Positions 35,492 through 44,006 are shown, numbered from the stretch's first letter. The stretch: DNA of 64,000 nucleotides from an uncultured Clostridia bacterium (GCA_944389125.1 CALXLF010000003.1:62001-126000); one strand, 5' to 3'. A program made the numbers and translations. Notes: generated by a model not told the origin, from the letters alone.

Positions 35492-36301
35492 AATAAATAA
35501 TTTATGTTATAAATATAAAACTCGGGAAATTTGTATTAGAAAACTTAAATCTTCAAATTGAAGAAGGCCAAATTATAAGTATTATAGGTAAAAATGGCTC
35601 TCGGGAAATCAACTTTTTTAAATTTAATTTCAGGAATTTTTAAACCTACAAAAGGTGAAATTTTAATTGATGGAATTAATACAAAATCTAAAAAAGATTT
35701 TTTAGAACTTAGAAAAAAGATTGGAATTGTATTTCAAAATCCAGATAATCAAATTTTATTTCCAAGAGTTTATGATGATGTTGAATTTGCACTAAAAAAT
35801 TTAAACCTAGATAATAAAAAAGAAAGAATAGAAAATGCTCTTAAAAAAGTAAATATGTCTGAATTTAAAGAAAGTGATACATATGAACTTTCTTTAGGAC
35901 AAAAACAAAGAATTAATTTAGCAAGTATTTTAGCTGTAAAACCTAAATATATAGTTTTAGATGAACCTACAACTATGATTGACTCTAATGAAAAAGAAAA
36001 TGTTTATAAAATTATAAAAGAATTAAAACAAGAAAAATATACAATTATTTTTGTAACTAATAATATAAATGAAATATTATTATCAGATAAAATATTTGTG
36101 CTTCAAGATAAAAATATAAAATTTTCATTTAATAAAGATGAAATTATAGAAAACTCTGAAATTTTAAAGAATTCAGAAGTTAGAATCCCAGATGTTATTC
36201 AAATTATATTAAAATTAAAGGAAAATAATATAAACATTAAGCCAAAAAATTGGACTATTGATGAAATGATAAGTGAGATAATTAAAATATGCAAAAAGTA
36301 A
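35484..36301 (+). CDS. ecfA: ECF transporter ATPase, needs two +1 shifts at in-frame CGG codons
   Basis: About 271 residues after correction, normal for EcfA. The start ATG 35484 overlaps folT. With the first CGG (35523-35525) skipped, the N-terminus is MIEINNLCYKYKTGKFVLENL. With the second (35602-35604) skipped, the Walker A becomes GKNGSGKST, where the recoded codon is the last invariant glycine. Then follow Q-loop FQNPDNQ, signature LSLGQKQR, Walker B YIVLDEPT. Without both shifts no ATPase can be made, so either recoding works or the transporter is dead, and the rest of the gene shows no decay. The only ATPase here; canonical ECF modules use two. Confidence 0.9.
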
Positions 36302-36858
36302 AAAATATAATTAAGTTTTTAATTTTTATAATTTATACTATAGCGATATTTTTCATAAAAAATCCTGTATTGATTTTTGTATTATTTATGATTGATATAA
36401 TTCTATTTTTTATTTGTAAATTAGATTATAAAAATTTATTATATAATTTAAAATGGGCAAGTTTCATAATTATATTTACAGTGGTTATAAATATAATTTT
36501 TGATAGTCTATATACAGGAATTTTATTTGGAATAAGATTAGTGATATGTTATTTTACAACATATATTTTTTCGAAAAATATGAAGATATTTGAACTAGCA
36601 GAAGTAATAGAGACTTTATTTTATCCACTTAAGATTTTTAAAATAAATAGTTCCGAGATAGGAATTATTATCTCGATTGCAGTATGTATGATACCAGTTT
36701 TAAGAAGTGAGATTTATACAATAAACAATAGTTTAATTTCTAAAGGACAAAGGAGAGGAATTTCATTTATTAAAAATGCAGCAAAACCATTAATGATTTC
36801 AATTTTAAAGAAAACAGATGATATGGAAAAAAGCTTGACTGCAAAAGCTTATAAATAA
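36289..36858 (+). CDS. ecfT: ECF transporter T component
   Basis: 189 residues, several membrane helices in the first 110, then the conserved coupling region: RSEIYTINNSLISKGQRRGIS and the terminal KKTDDMEKSLTAKAY, corresponding to the two Ala-Arg-Gly-type helices that bind the ATPase. The start ATG overlaps the ecfA stop. Somewhat shorter than most EcfT (about 250), so the N-terminal helices may be reduced. Confidence 0.82.
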   Translation: MQKVKNIIKFLIFIIYTIAIFFIKNPVLIFVLFMIDIILFFICKLDYKNLLYNLKWASFIIIFTVVINIIFDSLYTGILFGIRLVICYFTTYIFSKNMKIFELAEVIETLFYPLKIFKINSSEIGIIISIAVCMIPVLRSEIYTINNSLISKGQRRGISFIKNAAKPLMISILKKTDDMEKSLTAKAYK

Positions 36859-36865
36859 TTTAAAA

Positions 36866-36903
36866 AATCACCTCATATCTTATATAAAAAGATAGGAGGT
36901 ATT
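36866..36903 (+). terminator. hairpin after ecfT containing the next gene's ribosome site
   Basis: AATCACCTCATATCTT pairs imperfectly with AAGATAGGAGGTATT, followed by TTTTTG. The 3' arm includes AGGAGGT, which serves the TTG start at 36908. Confidence 0.6.
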
Positions 36904-36907
36904 ATTT

Positions 36908-37513
36908 TTGAAAAAAAGATACATAATAATTCTAATTTGCATTTTTTTAATAATTTTTTCGTTTTTTTATTATATTTTTTTTAGAAATGGCAATAATATT
37001 TTTAAGAAAAGTGATGAAGAAATTATTGATAATATTTTAAATGCAGATTTTAATTATACAGCAGAGGCAAATGTTACAGTTTATAGTAACAAAAATGAAA
37101 ACACTTATGATATAAGAATAGAGGAAACAAAAGAACATAGCTTTTTGGAAGTTATAAGTGATGGAAAAATTAAAGGGCTTAATTTGGAATATGAAGAAAA
37201 TAAGTTGATTTTAAAAAATACAGAACTTAATTTAGAAAAAATATTTGAGAATTATAATGAATTATCAGGTAATCATTTATTTTTAAAAACTTTTATTAAA
37301 GAATATTTTGAAAGTGAAAATACAGAAATTGTAGAAGATGATGAAAAAACACTTGTAGTAAAAATAACGTTACTTAATTCAAATAAATACATAAAATATG
37401 AGGAATTATATATAGATAGGAAAACAGGGCTCCCTAAAAAGCTTGTAATAAAAAATAGTGACAAGCAGATTAAAGTTTGCATAATATATACCAATATAGA
37501 AATATTACAATAA
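36908..37513 (+). CDS. LolA/GerS-like membrane-anchored protein
   Basis: 201 residues from TTG 36908 (AGGAGGT eight bases before). One N-terminal membrane helix (RYIIILICIFLIIFSFFYYIFF), no lipobox cysteine. The outside part is a beta-rich domain with YTAEANVTVYSNKN, LNLEYEENKLILKNTELN and the ending YIDRKTGLPKKLVIKNS, resembling LolA-fold proteins including the Clostridia germination protein GerS. In Clostridioides difficile gerS sits with alr, an antitoxin and mazF; here mazF follows immediately, supporting the comparison. The call is by pattern and context, not by alignment. Confidence 0.55.
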   Translation: MKKRYIIILICIFLIIFSFFYYIFFRNGNNIFKKSDEEIIDNILNADFNYTAEANVTVYSNKNENTYDIRIEETKEHSFLEVISDGKIKGLNLEYEENKLILKNTELNLEKIFENYNELSGNHLFLKTFIKEYFESENTEIVEDDEKTLVVKITLLNSNKYIKYEELYIDRKTGLPKKLVIKNSDKQIKVCIIYTNIEILQ

Positions 37514-37541
37514 TTATATGTGAATTTTAGGAGTGAATATT

Positions 37542-37886
37542 ATGGTAGTAAAAAGAGGAGATATGTTTTATGCAGATTTAAGTCCTGTTGTAGGTTCTGA
37601 ACAAGGTGGAATTAGACCAGTTTTAATAATACAAAATGATACAGGAAATAAATATAGTCCAACAGTAATTGCGGCTGCGATTACATCTCAAACTGGAAAA
37701 AATAAACTTCCAACGCATATAGGAATAGGTGGAACAGAAATAGGTTTAAAATCAGAATCAGTTGTGCTTGCTGAGCAAATTAGAACAATAGATAAAAGTA
37801 GATTAAAAGAAAAAATAGGGCATATAGATAACAATGAACTTATGGAAAAAGTAAATGACGCAATTGGTATAAGTTTCGGATTATAA
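37542..37886 (+). CDS. mazF: MazF/PemK-family mRNA interferase (EndoA)
   Basis: 114 residues from ATG 37542, after TTAGGAGTG. VKRGDMFYADLSPVVGSEQGGIRPVLIIQND is the classic start, with RPV and the catalytic arginine region, then TVIAAAITSQTGK and LAEQIRTIDKSRL. It cuts mRNA at short motifs. The usual antitoxin gene is not directly upstream (a LolA/GerS-like gene is there instead), so it is either an orphan, controlled by an antitoxin elsewhere, or part of the conserved alr-mazF neighbourhood that has been split, since alr lies 34 kb away. Confidence 0.93.
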   Translation: MVVKRGDMFYADLSPVVGSEQGGIRPVLIIQNDTGNKYSPTVIAAAITSQTGKNKLPTHIGIGGTEIGLKSESVVLAEQIRTIDKSRLKEKIGHIDNNELMEKVNDAIGISFGL

Positions 37887-37891
37887 AAATG

Positions 37892-37925
37892 AAACCTCTC
37901 CCGCAGATGAGCAGGAGAGGTTTTG
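37892..37925. terminator. bidirectional terminator after mazF
   Basis: AACCTCTCC / GGAGAGGTT hairpin with a GC-rich loop and a T-run, between convergent genes. Confidence 0.85.
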
Positions 37926-37968
37926 CTTGTACCAACAGACAAATGGGCCTGTTGGGGAGGTTTACGAG

Positions 37969-38523
37969 TTACGCAGGATCAATCTCTGCCAGGGTACCAA
38001 TGTCGTTGCCGTCCTCATCGCAGACGATATAGTCCAGGTAGGACTTTTCGCTCTTGGTGAGGATGTTGGCATCGGGAGAACCGTCCTCCTTGGTACCATA
38101 ACGAACCCAGTATGCTTTGCCTGGAAAGCCGGTGCTTTCGCCCCAGTCGGTCTTGATTGTCCAGGAACCGTCATCATTGTGGCTGATTTGAGCGCCTTTC
38201 AGAAACTCGGGAAACTCATCATCCACAGCTCGGGCCTGGAGAACAACGACCTTGGTGTAAAACACACCGTCGATCTCGTCCAAGAGCTTTTCAGGCTGCC
38301 CGATAACCCAGGTGTTCCAGCCGGTCTCGGTCTGAGCAGACTTTTCGTATCCAATGACGGATCCGAGGGGAGCCGTCTCAGTGCCCTCAACGCATACCAG
38401 CTTCAGGCTTTCGCCCTCAACTGTAATGGTGCCCTGAAGAAACTCCGGAATATCCTGAATGCTGTTTACGCGAACAGCATCCTTCCGTTTGATGGTTTTG
38501 TGAATATAAATCGTGTTTGCCAT
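37969..38523 (-). CDS. uncharacterised protein on a GC-rich islet
   Basis: 184 residues, no recognised family. Start ATG at 38523 is preceded on this strand by TAGGAGGTAAAATC, a near-perfect ribosome site, and by a promoter, so this strand rather than the long opposite open frame is the gene. The protein has two similar halves: IQDIPEFLQGTITVEGESLKLVC and DDEFPEFLKGAQISHNDDGSWTI, suggesting an internal duplication, and ends with an acidic YIVCDEDGNDIGTLAEIDP. No signal or membrane segment. GC is about half, far above flanking DNA, and CGG is used in frame as Arg (IKRKDAV). It looks recently acquired. Confidence 0.65.
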   Translation of the reverse strand: MANTIYIHKTIKRKDAVRVNSIQDIPEFLQGTITVEGESLKLVCVEGTETAPLGSVIGYEKSAQTETGWNTWVIGQPEKLLDEIDGVFYTKVVVLQARAVDDEFPEFLKGAQISHNDDGSWTIKTDWGESTGFPGKAYWVRYGTKEDGSPDANILTKSEKSYLDYIVCDEDGNDIGTLAEIDPA

Positions 38524-38571
38524 GATTTTACCTCCTATACTATATTGTTGTCAAACACTAGGTACTTTTTT

Positions 38572-38600
38572 ATTATACGATATTTTTCTGAGTTTTGCAA
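38572..38600 (-). promoter_or_regulatory. promoter of the GC-rich islet gene
   Basis: On the minus strand: TTGCAA, 17-base spacer, TATAAT. Confidence 0.6.
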
Positions 38601-38735
38601 ATCTTCAAATTCTTATGGTAGTATCAATTTATTTTATAATAATTTAATTTATATTATCTTATTATATAAAAGCTTGCAAAAATTTTAAAATAGTATATAA
38701 TAAAATAGTATTTTGTAAGAAAGGTGAAAGTTAAG

Positions 38736-39411
38736 ATGTACGGAAAATTAGAAGAATTTGAAAAAAATATACGGTTACACTTTTAAGAATAAAGAATTAT
38801 TAAAAACAGCTTTAACTCATACTTCTTATGCATATGAACATAAATGCAAAAGTAATGAGCGATTAGAGTATCTTGGAGATAGTATATTAGAATTTATTAG
38901 TAGTGAATATTTATTTAAAAATTATGAAAATTTAAGTGAAGGAGAAATGACTAAAGTTAGATCATATGCTGTTTGTGAAAATGGTTTATATGAAGTTGCT
39001 TTAAAACATAATTTTAGTGATTTCTTGTATTTAGGAAAAAGTGAAAGATCAGAAAAAAATAAGAAAAAAGCAATTTTAGCTGATAGTGTAGAAGCAGTTA
39101 TTGCAGCTATCTATTTAGATTCAGGAATAGAAGAAGCAAGAAAATTTATTATTGAAAATATTAAAGATTTAATAGAATATGCAAGTCATAATGTTGGTCT
39201 TAAAGATTATAAAACCGTTTTACAAGAAAAGTTGCAAGTAAATGGTGATATAAAAATTGAATATAAAATTATTGGTGAAAGTGGACCAGATCATGATAAG
39301 ACTTTTGTTGCAGAAGTTGATTGTGAAGGAAAAAAATTAGCAGAAGGAAAAGGAAGAAGTAAAAAAGCTGCAGAAATGGAGGCTGCGAAAAAAGCATTAG
39401 AGAAATTATAA
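38736..39411 (+). CDS. rnc: ribonuclease III, needs +1 shift at an in-frame CGG
   Basis: 224 residues after correction. Ribosome site AAAGGTG precedes ATG 38736; the frame then meets CGG (38772-38774) at codon 13, and skipping the C gives MYGKLEEFEKNIGYTFKNKELL, the expected N-terminus. The RNase III signature NERLEYLGDSILE follows, then the double-stranded RNA-binding domain DYKTVLQEKLQ to GRSKKAAEMEAAKKALE. A TTG at 38758 in the second frame could in principle start a shortened protein, but it lacks a ribosome site and loses the first conserved helix. It processes rRNA precursors. Neighbour: Elp3-like radical SAM gene. Confidence 0.9.
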
Positions 39412-39430
39412 AAGAAAGGGAGTGAATTAT

Positions 39431-40495
39431 TTGAAGGATAAAAAAAGACAATATATAATTCCAATATTTGTACCTCATTTAGGTTGCCCTAATGATTGTA
39501 CTTTTTGCAATCAACGAAAAATCAGTGGACAATTAGAGCCTGTTACACCAAATGATGTTAGAGATACAGTAGATTATTATTTAAGTAATTTTAAAGATAA
39601 TAAAGCATATAAAGAAATTGCTTTTTTTGGTGGAAGTTTTACAGGAATAGATGTTGAAGAACAAAATAAATTATTGGATGTAGCATATGAATATGTAAAA
39701 TCTAAAAAAGTAGATGGAATTAGAATTTCTACAAGACCTGATTATATAGATAAAGAAACTTTAAAGAGATTAAAAAAATATAAAGTAAAAACTATTGAAC
39801 TTGGAGTTCAGTCTACAAATGATTTTGTTCTAAAAAGATGTAAAAGAGGTCATAATTTTAATGATGTAAAAAAAGCTTCAAAATTGATTAGAAAATACAG
39901 ATTTAAATTAGGTCATCAAATGATGGTTGGTTTACCTGAAAGTACATTTATAGACGATTTAAATACTGCAAAAGATTTAATTAAATTAAAACCTAAAATT
40001 GTTAGAATTTATCCTGTTTTAGTAATAAAAGGAACAGAACTTGAACGAGAAATGAATGATGGAAGATATGATCCATTATCAGTAGAACAAGCTATTGAAA
40101 GATGTAAAGAAATTGTATATTTATTTAATAAAAAGAAAATAAAAGTAATTAGAATTGGATTACAAACTACAGAAAGTATTTGTTCACCAAACAAAGAAAC
40201 AAGTGAAGTTGTAGCAGGACCATATCATGAAACTTTTAGACAATTAGTTGAAGCATCAATTTATTATGACATAATTGTTGATAAAATTAAGAATTTTAAT
40301 ATGAATGTAAAAGAAGTTGAAATTAGAGTTAATCCACAAGATGTTAATAATGTTGTTGGTTACAAAAAAGAAAATATACATAAATTAAAAGAAATGTATG
40401 ATGTTGATGTTTCTATAAAACAAGATATTAAATGTAAACCTGGTAAAATTGATGTTATTGCTGTAAATAATTATAAAGATTTTAAAGATGAATAG
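39431..40495 (+). CDS. Elp3-like radical SAM protein
   Basis: 354 residues from TTG 39431, favoured by AAGGGAGTGA about seven bases before; GTG 39422 is an alternative. The radical SAM cluster motif is HLGCPNDCTFCNQRKISG (CxxxCxxC), followed by EIAFFGGSFTGID, RISTRPDYID, TIELGVQS and HQMMVGLPEST, the pattern of the TIM-barrel domain of Elp3-type enzymes. It lacks the acetyltransferase domain of true Elp3. In Clostridia a gene of this type commonly sits after rnc, as here. The substrate is unknown, possibly a tRNA base. Confidence 0.85.
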   Translation: MKDKKRQYIIPIFVPHLGCPNDCTFCNQRKISGQLEPVTPNDVRDTVDYYLSNFKDNKAYKEIAFFGGSFTGIDVEEQNKLLDVAYEYVKSKKVDGIRISTRPDYIDKETLKRLKKYKVKTIELGVQSTNDFVLKRCKRGHNFNDVKKASKLIRKYRFKLGHQMMVGLPESTFIDDLNTAKDLIKLKPKIVRIYPVLVIKGTELEREMNDGRYDPLSVEQAIERCKEIVYLFNKKKIKVIRIGLQTTESICSPNKETSEVVAGPYHETFRQLVEASIYYDIIVDKIKNFNMNVKEVEIRVNPQDVNNVVGYKKENIHKLKEMYDVDVSIKQDIKCKPGKIDVIAVNNYKDFKDE

Positions 40496-40542
40496 AATTT
40501 AAAAAAACAAAAATACTAATATTAGAGGCGAAGGAGATAAAA

Positions 40543-41376
40543 ATGAAAAGAATTGCCAAAGATATTAGTATTTCTATTTTAGGTTGTATTATAGCAGCTT
40601 TTGGAACAAGTCAGTTTTTGCTTCCTAATAAACTTTCAACAGGAGGTTTCACTGGAATTGCAACAATTTTTTACTATTTTTTTGAATTTGATATGGGAAC
40701 TACAATTATTATATTAAATATTCCACTTTTTATTTTTGCTTATTTTAGATTAGGAAAATACTTTGTAACTAAAACTGTAATTTCAACTGTTAGTTTCTCA
40801 TTTTTTATAGATTTTTTTGAAAAAATGGGAGCTTTAGTAAATGACAAATTCTTAGGAAGTATCTATGGTGGAATACTTATGGGAATTGGACTTGCTTTAA
40901 TTTTTAAAGTTGAAACTTCAACAGGTGGAACTGATTTAATTGCTAATCTTATCCAATCTTTTAATTCTAATGTAAAAATAGGGCGTGTTCTAGAAATAAC
41001 AGATTTTAGTGTAGTTTTATTAAATTTGATTTTTTTTAAAGATTTAGAAATAGGTTTATATTCGTTTATTGCAATTTATCTATATGGAAGAATGTTAGAT
41101 TTGTTTTTTGAAGGAATTAATTTTAGTAAAATGATTTATATCATTTCAGATAAATATGAGGAAATTACAAAAGCTATAAACTTAGATTTTAAAAGTGGTG
41201 CAACAGGATTTTTTGGAAAAGGCTTATATACTGGAAAAGATAAAGTTATTATAATGTGTGTCACAAAAAGAAAAAATATAATAAAAATAAAAGAAATTGC
41301 TAAAAAAATTGATAATAATGTTTTTATAATTATAACAGATGCAAGAGAAGTTTATGGATTAGGATTTAAAAAATAA
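40543..41376 (+). CDS. YitT-family membrane protein (DUF161/DUF2179)
   Basis: 277 residues. Five to six membrane helices fill the first 190 residues, with family motifs FGTSQFLLPNKLSTGGFTGIATI, GIGLALIFKVETSTGGTD and FFEGINFSKMIYIIS. The C-terminal DUF2179 domain contains GATGFFGKGLYTGKDKVIIMC and ends DAREVYGLGF. YitT proteins are widespread in Firmicutes; their role is not known. Ribosome site GCGAAGGAG. Confidence 0.9.
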   Translation: MKRIAKDISISILGCIIAAFGTSQFLLPNKLSTGGFTGIATIFYYFFEFDMGTTIIILNIPLFIFAYFRLGKYFVTKTVISTVSFSFFIDFFEKMGALVNDKFLGSIYGGILMGIGLALIFKVETSTGGTDLIANLIQSFNSNVKIGRVLEITDFSVVLLNLIFFKDLEIGLYSFIAIYLYGRMLDLFFEGINFSKMIYIISDKYEEITKAINLDFKSGATGFFGKGLYTGKDKVIIMCVTKRKNIIKIKEIAKKIDNNVFIIITDAREVYGLGFKK

Positions 41377-41386
41377 TGTTAAAAGA

Positions 41387-41415
41387 TTGACAAAAAAATA
41401 GGTAGAGCATATAAT
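41387..41415 (+). promoter_or_regulatory. promoter for the CDF transporter
   Basis: TTGACA, 17-base spacer, TATAAT. Confidence 0.78.
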
Positions 41416-41478
41416 TTATTACCAGTTAGGAATAAGATGAATAGTAATAAAATTAATATTAAGATAGGAGAATTATTT

Positions 41479-42343
41479 ATGGAAGATAGATATAGTTCTA
41501 CTCGGAAGAGCCAGTATTTTAGGAATTGTTGGAAATATTTTTTTGCTTATTATTAAAGCTATTGCAGGTTTATTAACTAATAGTCAAGCTATGATAGCAG
41601 ATAGTGTAAATAGTGCAGGTGATATATTTTCATCTTTAATGACATATGTTGGAAATAAGATAGCAAGCCGTCCAAAAGATGATACACATAATTTAGGACA
41701 TGGAAAAGCGGAATACATTTTTTCACTCCTAATAGGAATTTCAATGATAATTATTTCAATAGAATTACTTATTAGTTCTATAAATTCTCTTATAGGAGGT
41801 GGAGAATATAATTTTTCAGTTGTTTTAATTATAGTTTGTTTTATTACAATATTAGTTAAATTTAGTTTATATCTTTATACTCATAAACTATCTAAAATAC
41901 ATAATAATTTATTAATAGAAGCAAATGCCAAAGATCATAGAAATGATTGTTTAGTAACAACTTTTACTTTAATCTCAGCTTTGCTTAGTTTAAAAAATAT
42001 ATATTGGTTTGATGGCTTAGTAGGAAGCGGAATTTCAGTTTGGATTTGTATTACAGGAGTTAAGATTTTTATAGAAAGTTATAATGTTTTAATGGATAAA
42101 GCAATAAATGAGGAAGATAAACAAAAAGTTTTAGAGATTATAAAAAGTCATCCTGAAGTGAAGAAAATACAACATTTTAATTCAACACCAGTTGGATATA
42201 AATATCAAATTTCATTTACAATATTTGTTGATGGAAATCTTTCAACTTTTGAAAGTCATGAGATAGCAAATAATCTAGAAGAGGAAATTGATGAAAAAAT
42301 AGATGAAGTTTACTTAACTATTATTCATGTTAATCCTATATAG
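41479..42343 (+). CDS. cation diffusion facilitator, needs +1 shift at an in-frame CGG
   Basis: 287 residues after correction. ATG 41479 follows ATAGGAG; codon 9 is CGG (41503-41505). Skipping its C gives MEDRYSSTGRASILGIVGNIFLLIIKAI, the usual N-terminus and first helix. Metal-site motifs are AMIADSVNSAGDIFSS and AKDHRNDCLVTT in helices 2 and 5, plus the conserved GHGKAEYIFSL; a C-terminal cytoplasmic ferredoxin-like domain ends YLTIIHVNPI. It would export Zn, Mn or a similar divalent ion. The first open frame without recoding begins inside helix 1, so the intact protein depends on the shift. Confidence 0.9.
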
Positions 42344-42379
42344 TTTTTTTATAAGGTATGTATAATCCAAAATTGATTT

Positions 42380-42408
42380 TTGACGTAAAATATTATATTA
42401 TATATGTA
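42380..42408 (+). promoter_or_regulatory. possible promoter for small lipoprotein gene
   Basis: TTGACG, 17-base spacer, TATGTA. Confidence 0.45.
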
Positions 42409-42487
42409 TAGCAATTTTTTTTGTTGCCTTTGAAAATAAAAATTTTTGGAGGCACAGTCCTCCAAAGCATTAAAAGGAGGAAGATTT

Positions 42488-42841
42488 ATGAAACGGTTTG
42501 TGTTATGTGTAGTTATTATTATTTGCGTTACCTTTACAGGTTGTCAGAAAGTTGAAAGAGAAGAACGAGAAAGTGTAACTGCAACAGTAACAAATGTTCG
42601 GTATCGTAGTGCGTATGTAACCCAAAATATGATATATACTGGCAAGACTATGATTATGACTCCGGTGTCACATCCGGCACAATATTTAGTAACTATTACA
42701 TATGAGGATCTATCTAAAACTTTTGATAACAGTGATTTGTATGAGAAAGTCGAAGAGGGACAGTCTATCCAAATGATTTTATATAAAGGATATGACAAAG
42801 ATGACAATTTAATAAAGGAAACGTTGCAATTTCCAGAGTAA
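42488..42841 (+). CDS. small lipoprotein, foreign codon use
   Basis: 117 residues from ATG 42488 (AGGAGGAAG just upstream). The signal peptide ends at the lipobox FTGC, so it is a predicted lipoprotein. The mature part is a small beta-rich domain with ESVTATVTNVRYRS and YLVTITYEDLSKTFD, like short bacterial OB/SH3-type folds; no family recognised. CGG is used twice in frame as Arg (MKRFV and NVRYR), in contrast with flanking native genes. Own terminator follows. Confidence 0.6.
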   Translation: MKRFVLCVVIIICVTFTGCQKVEREERESVTATVTNVRYRSAYVTQNMIYTGKTMIMTPVSHPAQYLVTITYEDLSKTFDNSDLYEKVEEGQSIQMILYKGYDKDDNLIKETLQFPE

Positions 42842-42856
42842 CCGTTTAAATGCTAT

Positions 42857-42892
42857 GGGCGAATGAATTTTGCATTCATTCGCTCCATTTTT
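42857..42892 (+). terminator. terminator
   Basis: GGGCGAATGA / TCATTCGCTCC hairpin followed by ATTTTTT. Confidence 0.85.
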
Positions 42893-42930
42893 TAACTATT
42901 ATATTTTATAAAAATTTAATATTCATATAA

Positions 42931-42958
42931 AAAAATCGACCTATTACAGTCGATTTTT
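42931..42958 (-). terminator. terminator of tRNA-Leu
   Basis: AAAAATCGAC / GTCGATTTTT hairpin directly downstream of the tRNA on its strand. Confidence 0.8.
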
Positions 42959-43041
42959 TGGTGCGGGTGAGAGGACTTGAACCCCCACGGTCTCCCACTA
43001 GATCCTAAGTCTAGCGCGTCTGCCAGTTTCGCCACACCCGC
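42959..43041 (-). tRNA. tRNA-Leu (anticodon TAG)
   Basis: On the minus strand the acceptor GCGGGTG pairs with CACCCGC, with a discriminator A and encoded CCA. The anticodon stem CTAGA/TCTAG encloses CTTAGGA, anticodon TAG for CUN leucine codons. A long variable arm and TTCAAGTCC T-loop fit a class II leucine tRNA. Confidence 0.95.
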
Positions 43042-43190
43042 ATATATGTTTTATTTTGCTGACAGTAAATATATTAACACTTTAAAAAAGTATTGTCAAG
43101 ACTTTACTTTAAAAAATATCCAAAATAAGAGTAATAGTAGAAGTTGTAATGATTAATAGAAAAATACTAAAATATAGAATCTTTGCAAAT

Positions 43191-43219
43191 TTGAAAATCA
43201 TTAAAAAATATAGTACAAT
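43191..43219 (+). promoter_or_regulatory. promoter for the 152-residue protein gene
   Basis: TTGAAA, 17-base spacer, TACAAT; a leader with small hairpins and AAGAAAGGAG follows. Confidence 0.6.
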
Positions 43220-43302
43220 AAATATGATTTAGGTATTTCCTAAACCAAATAAGCGATGCGGCGCTTTTGTAACTGATAACCTTTCCTCTAAGAAAGGAGA
43301 AT

Positions 43303-43761
43303 ATGCCAATGCTTAAAGGCGTATATGAGAAAAGAGAGCCTGCCAAGACTGTATTTGAGCAGCTGACAGGGTATTATAAAAGTCTTAAAAAGTGCGATGA
43401 AATGCGCAAATATGGATTTAATGTATGCACATTGAAAGATGTGCCATTTGGACCGGAGCATAGCTGTAATATTCCAGTGGCCATCATGTTTCATCCAAAC
43501 ATGTATATGTATGTATATGTGTGCGATGGTCATGATGACACCGGAAAGGTTGTAAAAATTATACCTTCGCCATGTGGAATTATCCACTTTGGCGATGAGA
43601 TAGTTGCAGCTGGTCCGATGTTCGGAGACAACTGGCTTGTAGAAGCTGATGAGAATGGAGGAGGCTTAATGACAAAAATGTCTCTATCACAAATTGCTTC
43701 CTATATTCTTTCCGATGAAGCAGAATACAAGTTAAAAGATGACATAAAAAAAATCAGCTAA
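43303..43761 (+). CDS. uncharacterised 152-residue protein
   Basis: No family recognised. A soluble protein with several cysteines and a central HPNMYMYVYVCDGHDDTGKV segment, then GIIHFGDEIVAAGPMFGDNWLVE, a beta-rich pattern, and a helical C-terminus. Start ATG 43303 is fixed by AAGAAAGGAG six bases upstream. Base use (GGC, GCC, CTG) is less AT-biased than the native genes, so it is probably another acquired single-gene unit with its own promoter and terminator, although it has no in-frame CGG. Confidence 0.6.
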   Translation: MPMLKGVYEKREPAKTVFEQLTGYYKSLKKCDEMRKYGFNVCTLKDVPFGPEHSCNIPVAIMFHPNMYMYVYVCDGHDDTGKVVKIIPSPCGIIHFGDEIVAAGPMFGDNWLVEADENGGGLMTKMSLSQIASYILSDEAEYKLKDDIKKIS

Positions 43762-43766
43762 AAAAA

Positions 43767-43800
43767 GAGTAATGTGCCGCATCACATTGCTCACTTTTTA
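43767..43800 (+). terminator. terminator
   Basis: GAGTAATGTG / CACATTGCTC hairpin with a T-run. Confidence 0.85.
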
Positions 43801-43896
43801 TTTATATGAAAAATAGATAATTTACTTAATTTTTAGATTCTTTGTATTGACGAAACTATAGATTTATGGTATAAATAAATAGTCGTAAATATAAAT

Positions 43897-43971
43897 GGCC
43901 CCTTGGTCAAGCGGTTAAGACGCCGCCCTCTCAAGGCGGAATCATGGGTTCGATTCCCGTAGGGGTCACCA
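43897..43971 (+). tRNA. tRNA-Glu (anticodon CTC)
   Basis: Acceptor GGCCCCT pairs with AGGGGTC, with encoded ACCA end. The anticodon stem CCGCC/GGCGG encloses CTCTCAA, anticodon CTC reading GAG. D-arm GGTCAAGCGGTTAAGAC and T-loop TTCGATTCC are standard. Confidence 0.93.
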
Positions 43972-43984
43972 AGTAAAAAGTAGA

Positions 43985-44006
43985 GAAGCCAAAAAGCTTC
44001 TTTTTT
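43985..44006 (+). terminator. terminator after tRNA-Glu
   Basis: GAAGC / GCTTC hairpin followed by TTTTTT. Confidence 0.75.

Noticed and set aside
37927..38688. Long plus-strand open frame of 253 codons opposite the GC-rich gene
   Set aside because: The minus strand has the strong ribosome site, promoter and a sensible protein; the plus frame is a GC-driven shadow with no ribosome site.
38758..39411. TTG 38758 as the start of RNase III without any recoding
   Set aside because: No ribosome site before it and it loses the first conserved helix, whereas ATG 38736 with the CGG shift gives the full expected N-terminus.
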